A stretch of 64,000 nt of DNA from Phycisphaeraceae bacterium D3-23. GTDB lineage: Bacteria; Planctomycetota; Phycisphaerae; Phycisphaerales; Phycisphaeraceae. Shown in pieces: positions 1 through 7,526 of this stretch. A model generated the notes under the pieces. That model was not told the DNA's origin and made no database searches. It saw only the letters and a list, made by a program, of their open reading frames with translations. The stretch is from positions 558,001 to 622,000 of the forward strand of contig CP114179.1 in NCBI GenBank assembly GCA_039555135.1. The letters run 5' to 3'. The position numbers and the translations under genes are program-made. The number at the start of each line of letters is the position of its first letter. Position 1 is the first letter of the stretch.

Positions 1-1616
1 TTCTTTTTGCTGCGCGGCGGCGGATTCCCCACGGCGAGCGCGCGGAGCTTGGTGCCGATGACGTGGCCCAGTCGGCCGCCGATGTTCGCGTCGATCTCGT
101 CGAAGACCAGCACACTCACCCCGCCGGGCGAGCCGCCGTGTGCAGCCGTTTTTTTCTTCGAAGCGGCTCTTCCGGGCGTGTTGCCGGGCCTTGCCAGCAC
201 CGACTTGATCGCGAGCATGATGCGCGACAACTCGCCGCCCGACGCGATCTCGCGCAGCGGGCGTTCGGCTTGGCCGGGGTTGGTCCGGGCCATGAGTTCG
301 ATAGAGTCAAGCCCGCTGGGGCCGGCGTCTTCGTCGTCGAGTTGGAGGCGGCGCAGCGCGACACGCAGCCGGGCATCGGGCATGCCCAGGTCTTTGAGGT
401 GCTGCTGAACAAGCGGGGTCAGTGCTTTGCCCGCCGCCGCGCGTGTAGTCGTCAGGCGATCCGCGATGGTGTTAAGTCCGCCAGCGAGCCCGGCGATGCG
501 GCCGTCGAGCTCGTCGAGGTCTTCGCCCTGGCGTTCGAGCGTCTCGATCTCGCGGCCGACCTGTGCCCGGTAGGCGAGGACCGGCGTGAGGGCGTCGCTG
601 CGTTCATCTCCTGGCTCGCGCTCGGCCTCGCGGGCCCCATCCGCCTTGCGCAGACGATCCCCCGCGTACTTCTGGATCAGCCGGTTGAGTGTGTTGAGCC
701 GCTGCTCGATCTCCACGAGTTCCGCGGGGTCGAGGTCGAGCCGGCCCAGATACCGCGACAGCTCGAACGACGACTCCTGCAGCGATAGCGTCGCCGCGCG
801 GACCTGCTCGGCGGTCTCCTCCAGCGCGGGGTCAAGCTCCGCGAGCGTTAGCAAGACCTGCGTCACCGCCTGCAGCCGCTCGGCCACCGACCCCTCGGCG
901 TCATACAGCGCGCTGTAGCACGCCCCGGCGTCCTGCGTGATCTTCTTCAAGTTCCCCAGCACGCGCTCGCGCGCCTGAAGCTCGGCAACCTCCCCCGCCA
1001 CCGGCTCCGCCGCGTCGATCTCGTCGCGCTGGAAGCGGTACAGGTCCAACTGCTGCTCGCGCAGCGTCCGCGTCGCGGTCAACTCACGCTTGGTCTCGCG
1101 CAGCCGGCGAAGCTCGGCGAACCCGCGCGCAAACGCATGGCGGTCTTCCTCACAGCCCGCGAACGTGTCGATCACCGTGAGCTGGTTCGTAGGCTTGAGC
1201 AGGAACTGGTGGTCGTGCTGGCCGTGGATATCGACCAGGTGCTCGGCCGCGGCGCGGACCATCGCCGCCGTCGCGGGCTGGCCGTTGACATGGACAGACG
1301 ACCGGCCCGCCGCGCTGAGCTTGCGGGTGATGAGCAGCTCGTCGCCGGGCATCAGGTCCTGGTCCAGCGCGAGCCCGACGCGCTCGGCGGTGGCGGCGTC
1401 GGCGAGCTCGAACACGCCGGTGATGCGGGCCTGCTCCGCGCCGGGCCGTATCATCCGGGCCGGGCTCCGCTTGAGCCCGAGCAGGGCCTCGAACGCGCCC
1501 AGCACCAGCGACTTGCCCGCGCCGGTCTGGCCTGTAAACACGTTGAGCCCGGGGCCCAGCTCGATCGCGGCGTCTTCGATCACGGCGAGGTTGGCGATGT
1601 GGAGTTCACGCAGCAT
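1..1616 (-). CDS. recN: DNA repair ATPase RecN (C-terminus outside window)
   Basis: SMC-like ATPase of recombinational double-strand-break repair, acting on DNA in the cytoplasm. The reverse-strand ORF starts at the ATG at 1616 and opens with the RecN N-terminus (MLRELHIANLAVIEDA), with Walker A GQTGAGKS at residues 29-36. A long alpha-helical coiled-coil middle follows, then the signature stretch LREIASGGELSRIMLA and Walker B LVFDEIDANIGG near the window edge. The last part of the protein, including the conserved histidine region expected after Walker B, lies outside the window. Unusual: about 20 residues rich in Lys, Gly and Pro (RPGNTPGRAASKKKTAAHGG) separate the signature helix from Walker B, where RecN normally runs on directly, and a second Pro/Lys-rich stretch (GNPPPRSKK) begins at the window edge. 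It is divergent from the adaptor gene that follows. Identity is secure; the meaning of the inserts is unknown. Confidence 0.95.
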   Translation of the reverse strand, partial: MLRELHIANLAVIEDAAIELGPGLNVFTGQTGAGKSLVLGAFEALLGLKRSPARMIRPGAEQARITGVFELADAATAERVGLALDQDLMPGDELLITRKLSAAGRSSVHVNGQPATAAMVRAAAEHLVDIHGQHDHQFLLKPTNQLTVIDTFAGCEEDRHAFARGFAELRRLRETKRELTATRTLREQQLDLYRFQRDEIDAAEPVAGEVAELQARERVLGNLKKITQDAGACYSALYDAEGSVAERLQAVTQVLLTLAELDPALEETAEQVRAATLSLQESSFELSRYLGRLDLDPAELVEIEQRLNTLNRLIQKYAGDRLRKADGAREAEREPGDERSDALTPVLAYRAQVGREIETLERQGEDLDELDGRIAGLAGGLNTIADRLTTTRAAAGKALTPLVQQHLKDLGMPDARLRVALRRLQLDDEDAGPSGLDSIELMARTNPGQAERPLREIASGGELSRIMLAIKSVLARPGNTPGRAASKKKTAAHGGSPGGVSVLVFDEIDANIGGRLGHVIGTKLRALAVGNPPPRSKK

Positions 1617-1766
1617 ATCATTTCCCTAACAGGTATCTCGCAGTATAGTTCGGTTTATGATCGGGTGTTGCTTGAATCTGTTTTTCCCCTACCGTTGGCG
1701 GGGCCCGCGACCGACCGATGTAGTCCTTGTCGCTGAGCATTTTTGAATCGCATCCTGGAGAACCCG

Positions 1767-2681
1767 ATGCCCAAGCATCGCACTGGAATCCGAGTCGGCC
1801 TTGCGGGGCTGTTTTTATGGGGCCTTGTGCTCGCCGCCCCGCCGGTGCTGCGCGGGCAGTCAGGCCGAGCGTCGCAGCCCGCGCGCGGCGTCGAGGCGAT
1901 GCTGTCGCAGTACGAGGGGTTCACCGAGCCGTCGCGCGAGGTGGTGCTGGGTGCGCCGCTTGATGGTGTGCTGGCCGAGTTGCCGGTGCGCGAGGGTATG
2001 CGGGTGGCGAAGGACGATGCGCTCGCCGTGATGGACAACCAGGTGCAGCAGCTCGTCGTCGAGATCGCGCTGCTGAAATCGCAGAGCCAGGCGGCGGTCG
2101 ACGCGGCGCAGGCGGCGCTCGACGAGGCGACCGTCGAGTGGGAGAGCCAGGTCGATCTGGAAAGCCGGGGCAGCGCGACCGAGCGGGATGTCCGCCGCGC
2201 GCTCGCCGCGCAGAAGCAGGCCCAGGCCGAGCTGACCCGCGCGTCCGAGCAGGCGGATATCGCGGTCAAGGAACACGCGCTCGAGCAGCAACGGCTGGAG
2301 CGCTACACCCTGCGTGCCCCCTTCGATGGCCGGGTGGTCACGCTCGAGACCGACGAGGGCGCGGCGCTCCGCCAGAACGACCCCGTGCTGCTGCTGGTCG
2401 ATACGGCGTCGCTCAAGGCCGTCATCAACCTGCCCGAGGAGCTCCAGCGCAGCGGCCGACTCGAAATCGGCCAGACCTACCGGCTCGAACGCCTGGGCAG
2501 CGACGGCGACGACGTCATCGAATCGCTCACCGGCGAACTCATCAACATCGACGACGTCATCGACCGCGGCAGCCAGACCATCCGGTTCACGTTCCAAGTC
2601 GAAAACCCAGACGGCGCGATGCCGGCGGGGTTCCTGTTCCGGGTGGCGTCATTGGAGGCGGTGGGATCCGGAAGGGAGTAG
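1767..2681 (+). CDS. HlyD/RND-type periplasmic adaptor (membrane fusion protein)
   Basis: Periplasmic adaptor of the membrane fusion family, 304 aa, which would link an inner-membrane transporter to an outer-membrane channel. I chose the ATG at 1767 because GGAG lies 6 nt upstream and the protein then begins with a signal peptide (positive MPKHRTGIR, hydrophobic GLAGLFLWGLVLAA). An in-frame TTG at 1743 is less likely. After the signal come the first half of a lipoyl/barrel-sandwich domain (VVLGAPLDGVLAELPVREG), a coiled-coil hairpin rich in Ala, Gln and Glu, and the second half (YTLRAPFDGRVVTLETDEG), then a beta-barrel region. No pump or TolC-type gene is adjacent; the neighbours on the other strand are the SecA-like/M50 cluster, which carries two more HlyD modules. 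The TAG stop lies inside a dispersed repeat. Confidence 0.85.
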   Translation: MPKHRTGIRVGLAGLFLWGLVLAAPPVLRGQSGRASQPARGVEAMLSQYEGFTEPSREVVLGAPLDGVLAELPVREGMRVAKDDALAVMDNQVQQLVVEIALLKSQSQAAVDAAQAALDEATVEWESQVDLESRGSATERDVRRALAAQKQAQAELTRASEQADIAVKEHALEQQRLERYTLRAPFDGRVVTLETDEGAALRQNDPVLLLVDTASLKAVINLPEELQRSGRLEIGQTYRLERLGSDGDDVIESLTGELINIDDVIDRGSQTIRFTFQVENPDGAMPAGFLFRVASLEAVGSGRE

Positions 2682-3094
2682 CCGCAGATTTCACAGATGG
2701 CGCCGATTCGGAACAGAGACTGGACCATCCACTGGGTAGTTGCAAGCTGAGGAATGAGATGAATAAGGCAGAAGCGGTGTTTGAGCTCGGTGAACTAAGC
2801 GTACACATCGAAGATGTTATTGCTGAGATCAAGGCTGGCCGTTATGACGAGGATGGCGATCTGTCTTATGAGGTAGCCGTCGCGCATCTCATGGATCACT
2901 TGGTTCGAGCGTGGCACTATGCCCATATGACGGATGAGAAAATAGCGGGGATCACGGAAGACGACTTTGACAAAATCACCTGCGCGATCCCTTTGCTCCA
3001 GTTCGAGTACCGCCTCGTCGATCCATACACAGAAATCGTGTAGTCCGCCGCAAAACAGCTTCTAATCTGTATCCATCTGCGAAATCTGCGGCTA
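2679..3094. repeat. Inverted repeat pair bracketing a small gene
   Basis: A 22-nt arm at 2679-2700 (begins TAGCCGCAGATTTC, ends CAGATGG) recurs inverted at 3073-3094 with one mismatch. The pair encloses the 94-residue ORF, and the left arm contains the TAG stop of the upstream adaptor gene. Related sequence (CACAGATTTCACA and its complement) reappears at about 39929-40023, so this is a dispersed family rather than a one-off terminator. Whether the pair marks a mobile cassette is inference; no target-site duplication was identified. Confidence 0.65.
2759..3043 (+). CDS. Hypothetical 94-aa acidic protein
   Basis: A small cytosolic protein of 94 aa with no signal peptide or membrane segment, not recognised by family. 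The start is the ATG at 2759, preceded by GAGGAATG. The sequence is acidic and looks helical, with EDVIAEIKAG, then LSYEVAVAHLMDHLVRAWHY, then a conserved-looking DDFDKITCAIP. Base composition is visibly less GC-rich than its neighbours, with more A/T at third positions. The ORF lies wholly inside an inverted repeat pair (2679-2700 and 3073-3094), suggesting insertion as a unit. There is no partner gene that would make it a toxin-antitoxin component. Coding is likely from the ordinary amino-acid composition; function unknown. Confidence 0.6.
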   Translation: MNKAEAVFELGELSVHIEDVIAEIKAGRYDEDGDLSYEVAVAHLMDHLVRAWHYAHMTDEKIAGITEDDFDKITCAIPLLQFEYRLVDPYTEIV

Positions 3095-3102
3095 AAACAA
3101 GC

Positions 3103-5157
3103 TCAATGCTCCCGCCCCGCGAAGCCGAGTTGTTCGGCGAGCTGGTCGTCCATCTTCATCACCTGCTGGCGCTGCGTCTTACCCATGCGCTGGGCGCGTT
3201 GCTGGGCGCGGTTGAGCAGGGTGCGGCGTGCGGGGGGTGTGGCGGCGGCGAGCTTGCGGGTGAGTCTGGGGCCGTAGCGTTTAACGAGTACATCGTCGAG
3301 CGCGGCGAAGCCGGCGGCGCTGCCGGGGTCGCCCTGCCGGCCGGCGCGGCCGATGAGTTGGCGGTCGATACGTTTGCTGTCGTTACGCTCGACGCTGATG
3401 ACGTGGAGCCCGCCGAGCTTCGTGACGCCCGGGCCCAGCTTGATGTCCGTGCCCCGGCCGGCCATGTTGGTCGCGACGGTGACCGCGCCCTGCTGCCCGG
3501 CCTGCGCGACGATCGCCGCCTCTTCCTCGTGGCGCACGGCGTTGAGCACGCGGTGCGGTAGGTTGCGCTCGGTGAGCAGCGCGCTGAGCGCTTCGCTCGA
3601 CTCGACGCTGCGCGTGCCGATCAGGACGGGCCGGCCCGTCGCGTGCATGGTGGCGACCGCGTCGGCGACGGCCTTGAGTTTCTGATCGGTCGTCGAGAAC
3701 ACCCGCTCGCCCTGCCACTTGCGGATGCACGGCCGATGCGTCGGTATGCGGACGGTGAGCAGCTTGTAGTTCTGCCAGAGCTCGTGCCGCGCTTCCCAGC
3801 CCGTGCCGGACATCGCGCTGAGCTTTCGGTACCCCCGGAAAAATCGCTGGAAGCTGATGCGCGCGAGCGTTTCTTTGGGCGAGGTGACTTCGACGCCCTC
3901 TTTCGCTTCGACGGCCTGGTGCAACCCCGCCCGCCAGGAGCGGTCGGGCATGAGTCGGCCGGTCGATTCGTCGACGATGACGACCTTGTCGTCCTGGATG
4001 ACGTAGTGCTGGTCGCGGAGGAAGAGGTGGCGCGCGGTGAGTGCCTGGTTGACCATCTCTTCGCGCAGGCGTGCGCCCTGCCAGTAGCCGTCGAGCCCGG
4101 CGCAGAGGTCGGCGAGCCGGCGCTTGCCCTTGCGGGTGAAGTCGGCCTCGCGGTACTGGCGGTTGATGGTGAAGTCTTCGCCCGGGGTCATCTCGAGCGC
4201 GAGCTCGGCGGCCTTGGCGAACGCGGCGAGGCGCTGGGCGTCGTTGGACTCGGTCGAGATGATGAGCGGGGTCACGGCCTCGTCGATCAGGATGGAGTCG
4301 GCCTCGTCGACGATGGCGGTGTCGAGCCCGCGCATCACAAGGTGGTCCGCGCGGCCGCGCAGGGCGGCGCTGCGGTTTTGGCGCAGGCGTCGTGCGAGCA
4401 GCGCATCGGTCAGCCCGCGCAGCCGGCCCAGCGCGAGCCGGTCGCGCAGGTAGTCGGCGGTGACGGACTTGTTGGTGCAGTAGGTGATGTCGGCCCCATA
4501 GGCGTCGCGCCGCTCGGGCGGAGGCATCTCTTCCTTGATAAACGCGACGCGCAGCCCGCAGTATTCGTAGAGCGGGCGCATGGTCTCGGCATCGCGCTGG
4601 GCGAGGTAGTCGTTGACGGTGATGAGGTGGCAGCCCCGGCCGCGCCAGCCGGCGATGATGGCCGGGGCGGTGGCGACCAGCGTCTTGCCCTCGCCGGTCG
4701 CGAGTTCGACGAAGTAGTTGTGCGTCAGCCCGAGCCCGGCCGCGACCTGCACGGGGTAGGGCTCCATCTCCAGCGTGCGCTTCGCGCTCTCACGGATCAG
4801 CGCCATCGCGCGGAGTAGTGCCGCCTCGCCGTCTTTGCCCCGGCGGTAGACCTCGCGCATCTCGGCGAGTTGGTCTTTGAGCGTGCGCTGGTTGAGGTTG
4901 GCGATCTCGGCATTCATCGCGCAGACGCGTTTGGCCTGCGAAACCAGCGTCATCCGGCGCGGCAGGCGCTGGCGTAGCCGGCCAATCCCGGCGTGCCACC
5001 AGGCGTCGAGCCCTTTGGGCAGGTCCTTGGCGCGGTGCTTGTAGGCAAGGTCGCGCCAGATGTCGACGGCCGTGCCCGTGAAGGCGCCGTCGGCGGCGCG
5101 CGTCACGGCCGAGGTGTCCTGCTCGGGCTGGGTCGTGGTGGTCGTCGAGATCGGCAT
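3103..5157 (-). CDS. SecA-like translocation ATPase lacking the C-terminal helical domains
   Basis: 684-aa homologue of the preprotein translocase motor SecA, shorter than the roughly 830-950 aa usual for housekeeping SecA. Visible in order: a helical N-terminus; Walker A in ATGEGKTLVATAP (about residue 153); DEAD-type motif VDEADSILIDEAVTPLIIS; a cross-linking-type domain; GTRSVESSEALS; VATNMAGRGTDIKLGPGV; and motif VI RQLIGRAGRQGDPGS. After motif VI only about 75 residues remain, so most of the helical scaffold and wing region and the cysteine-rich zinc tail (CxCxnCH) are missing. The start ATG at 5157 lies 2 nt after the stop of the M50-HlyD gene, implying co-transcription and coupled translation. 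It is probably an accessory motor devoted to this cluster; the housekeeping SecA would be elsewhere. ATPase function is well supported; substrate unknown. Confidence 0.85.
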   Translation of the reverse strand: MPISTTTTTQPEQDTSAVTRAADGAFTGTAVDIWRDLAYKHRAKDLPKGLDAWWHAGIGRLRQRLPRRMTLVSQAKRVCAMNAEIANLNQRTLKDQLAEMREVYRRGKDGEAALLRAMALIRESAKRTLEMEPYPVQVAAGLGLTHNYFVELATGEGKTLVATAPAIIAGWRGRGCHLITVNDYLAQRDAETMRPLYEYCGLRVAFIKEEMPPPERRDAYGADITYCTNKSVTADYLRDRLALGRLRGLTDALLARRLRQNRSAALRGRADHLVMRGLDTAIVDEADSILIDEAVTPLIISTESNDAQRLAAFAKAAELALEMTPGEDFTINRQYREADFTRKGKRRLADLCAGLDGYWQGARLREEMVNQALTARHLFLRDQHYVIQDDKVVIVDESTGRLMPDRSWRAGLHQAVEAKEGVEVTSPKETLARISFQRFFRGYRKLSAMSGTGWEARHELWQNYKLLTVRIPTHRPCIRKWQGERVFSTTDQKLKAVADAVATMHATGRPVLIGTRSVESSEALSALLTERNLPHRVLNAVRHEEEAAIVAQAGQQGAVTVATNMAGRGTDIKLGPGVTKLGGLHVISVERNDSKRIDRQLIGRAGRQGDPGSAAGFAALDDVLVKRYGPRLTRKLAAATPPARRTLLNRAQQRAQRMGKTQRQQVMKMDDQLAEQLGFAGREH

Positions 5158-5159
5158 GG

Positions 5160-7382
5160 CTAATTGAACCGGCGCTGAATGAGCTGTCGGGCGACGCGGT
5201 AGGCCTGCTCGGCGATCGGTGCGTCGGGGAGCGTGAAGCGCGCAACAAGCGCCTGGCCCGGGCGCAATTGCTGCTGGGCGTCGGGCGGGAGCGCGACGCG
5301 GAGCTCGAAGTAGGCCCGCGCGGTCTTGCCGGACTCAGGGTTGTCGGGGTCCATCTCGAGGTCGCCCCCGCCGGCGTAGGTCGCGGTCGGGGTGCTGAGT
5401 TGGCTTCGTCCGCTCTGGGCGAAGGAGGCGATCGCGCCGACGACTTCGACACCGGGCTCGCCGCGGACACGCAGTCGCACGGGGTCGCCGACCGCCAGCT
5501 CGCTGCGCAGGCGCGGGCCGACCGCTTGGTCGGCGAGGACGCGGACATAGAGGTCTTCGTCCGACACCAGTCGGCCCACGGCCTCGCCGCGCCGGACGTA
5601 TCGGCCCGTGACCGAGTCGCCCTGGCCGACGCTCCAACGCCCGGCGAACGGCGCACGGATCGTCAGGTCGCGCTGCCTGTCGTCGAGGTGGTTGAGGCGT
5701 TGCTGCAGCGCGGTGATCTGTTCATTGACCGCACGGGCCGATGCTGACTCACCCTCGGCCAGGCGCTGCTTGTACTGCGCACGGGACAGCCGGAGCTGGG
5801 CCGACACGCGGGCGCGTTCCATCGCGAGCTCGGTGTTTTCGCCTTGGAACAAGACGTCCCCGGCGTCCGCGACCGTATTGGCCCGCGAGCCCGTCGGCAG
5901 GACCGTGACGAGGTAGCCCTCGGTCCGCGCGTGGATGGCGGCGTGCTGCGCGGGCTCGACCACCGCCTGCGCCGTCTTCCACTCGGGCACAGGCACGAAA
6001 CCGACTAGCCCGACCAGGACGGCGAGGGTGACGGCGGTGATCGCGATCGATCGGCCGCGCGTGCGCGTCAGCTCGGGGTTGGTGAACAGGTAGCGGATGA
6101 ACTTCCCGAGCGGCACAAATACGAACCCGATCACGGCCGCGACGGACATCAATGCGCCGATGAAGAACAGCTTGTCGGCGACGAACCAGATGATCGTGAC
6201 GGTGATGAAGATGCGGTAGAAGAACGATGCGATGCCGTAGCTCAGCAGCACGGGCCGTTCGCCGGGAGTCCGTGCCGGGTCGCGCGGTCGGCGGACCTTA
6301 TACGCGTACTTTTTACAGAGGTAGTTGAGGTAGTCTTTGCTCCGCTGGGCGAGGTTGGGCATCTCGATCAGGTCGGAGAGGATGTAGTAGCCGTCGAAGC
6401 GGATGAGCGGGTTGGCGTTGAAGAGCAGCGTCGTGACCGAGGCGATGAAGATGACGTTGAAGGCGAGCTGGTTGAGCATGCTGGCCGAGTCGGTGTTGGC
6501 CCAGACGATGGCGGCGACGGCCGCGAGCGCGAGCTCGACGTACATCCCCGCGGCGGCGACGAAGGCGCGCTGCCACTTGCTGCGCAGCGCCCAAGAGCTC
6601 GACGCGTCGATGTACGGGATCGGCATGAACGCGAGCATCATCACGCCCGTCGCGTGGACCTCGCCCCCGCTGTGTCGGCGTTTGCCGAAGTATTTGCAGC
6701 AGATGCCATGGCCAAACTCGTGTAGCAGCTTGGTAAACACCATCGCGACGTAGAGCAGCCAGAGGTTGCCCGGCGCGAGCACACCCTCAACCGCGGCCGT
6801 CGGATCGCCCATGGTCTGCTGGATGATGAGGTCGAACTTGCCGCCCGACAGCAATGTGTAGAGCCCGAAGCCGACGAGCCCGAGCCATAAAATGATGCCG
6901 ACCGGGCTGAACAGCCAGCCCAGCACACCGACCCACCGGCCCAGCAGTCGGTCGGGATCGTACAGCGGGATGCGTGCGAAGAGGATGTTGGTGAGGTAGC
7001 CCGTAACCTCGCGCTGCTTGCGTTTGCGGTAGCGGTCGAACATGCCCTCGACATCCGGCGGGAGGTCGGCTTCGAGGAGGTTGTTGGTGTAGAGCTGGCC
7101 CAGGAGCTGGATGACTTCGCCCTGGGTCGGCGCGTCGTGGCCGAGCTGTTCGGTGGCGATCTTCCAGACGTCGTCGACGCTGCGTTTACCGTCGAGCAGG
7201 CCGACGAGGTAGTAGTTGGATTCGTCAAGCCGGTAGAACTTATTGGAGCCCGGGTCGCGGAGGACCTGCCACACGGCGTCGCGGTAGTGCTGGCGGTAGG
7301 ACTGCACGAGCGAGCGCAGCCGGGGACGCAGCTGCGCCACGCGGTACCAGGACTCGTGGAAGGTGGGGCGGTCGACGGGCAT
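5160..7382 (-). CDS. PqqD-like domain / M50 site-2 metalloprotease / HlyD adaptor fusion
   Basis: 740-aa multidomain membrane protein. Residues about 35-115 resemble the PqqD winged-helix peptide-binding fold (KFYRLDESNYYLVGLLDG). Hydrophobic segments from about 155 lead to an M50 site-2-protease zinc site: HEFGH at 221-225 and, about 100 residues on, NPLIRFDGYYIL supplying the second motif with its Asp. Further membrane helices follow to about residue 465. The C-terminal 270 residues are an HlyD-type lipoyl/coiled-coil/barrel module (ALVEPAQHAAIHARTEGYL-like, then TIRAPFAGRW). Known relatives couple an intramembrane protease to an adaptor, and the PqqD part suggests recognition of a leader-like peptide. 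It sits between the GAF-HlyD gene and the SecA-like gene on the same strand. All catalytic residues are present. The PqqD assignment is from sequence character only; the combined function is inference. Confidence 0.85.
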   Translation of the reverse strand: MPVDRPTFHESWYRVAQLRPRLRSLVQSYRQHYRDAVWQVLRDPGSNKFYRLDESNYYLVGLLDGKRSVDDVWKIATEQLGHDAPTQGEVIQLLGQLYTNNLLEADLPPDVEGMFDRYRKRKQREVTGYLTNILFARIPLYDPDRLLGRWVGVLGWLFSPVGIILWLGLVGFGLYTLLSGGKFDLIIQQTMGDPTAAVEGVLAPGNLWLLYVAMVFTKLLHEFGHGICCKYFGKRRHSGGEVHATGVMMLAFMPIPYIDASSSWALRSKWQRAFVAAAGMYVELALAAVAAIVWANTDSASMLNQLAFNVIFIASVTTLLFNANPLIRFDGYYILSDLIEMPNLAQRSKDYLNYLCKKYAYKVRRPRDPARTPGERPVLLSYGIASFFYRIFITVTIIWFVADKLFFIGALMSVAAVIGFVFVPLGKFIRYLFTNPELTRTRGRSIAITAVTLAVLVGLVGFVPVPEWKTAQAVVEPAQHAAIHARTEGYLVTVLPTGSRANTVADAGDVLFQGENTELAMERARVSAQLRLSRAQYKQRLAEGESASARAVNEQITALQQRLNHLDDRQRDLTIRAPFAGRWSVGQGDSVTGRYVRRGEAVGRLVSDEDLYVRVLADQAVGPRLRSELAVGDPVRLRVRGEPGVEVVGAIASFAQSGRSQLSTPTATYAGGGDLEMDPDNPESGKTARAYFELRVALPPDAQQQLRPGQALVARFTLPDAPIAEQAYRVARQLIQRRFN

Positions 7383-7391
7383 GGGGGAGTG

Positions 7392-7523
7392 GGGTACCGG
7401 GTTTGGGGTCTGGGGTTTCGGTGGGTGCTACGACGGTGTATCTAAAACCTGTGGTGAAGGGTCAGGCGGGCGTGGGTTTTTCGATGCCGGAACCCGAGAC
7501 CCCAGACCCGAAACCCGGCACCC
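7392..7523. repeat. 30-nt inverted repeat between cluster genes
   Basis: Arms at 7392-7421 (begins GGGTACCGGGTTTGGGGTCT) and 7494-7523 (inverted) match at 27 of 30 positions and are separated by 72 nt. The element almost fills the gap between the GAF-HlyD and M50-HlyD genes, starting 9 nt beyond the M50 start codon and ending 3 nt before the stop of the GAF gene. It is probably a dispersed palindromic repeat; in a transcript it would form a very stable long-loop hairpin that could lower expression of the downstream genes. Confidence 0.7.
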
Positions 7524-7526
7524 GAT

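Noticed and set aside
2759-3043. The 94-residue ORF as half of a toxin-antitoxin pair
   Set aside because: No second small ORF is present inside the repeat-bounded interval.
3643-4818. 391-aa open frame on the plus strand
   Set aside because: Lies opposite the SecA-like gene and shows no signal, motif or ribosome-binding site.
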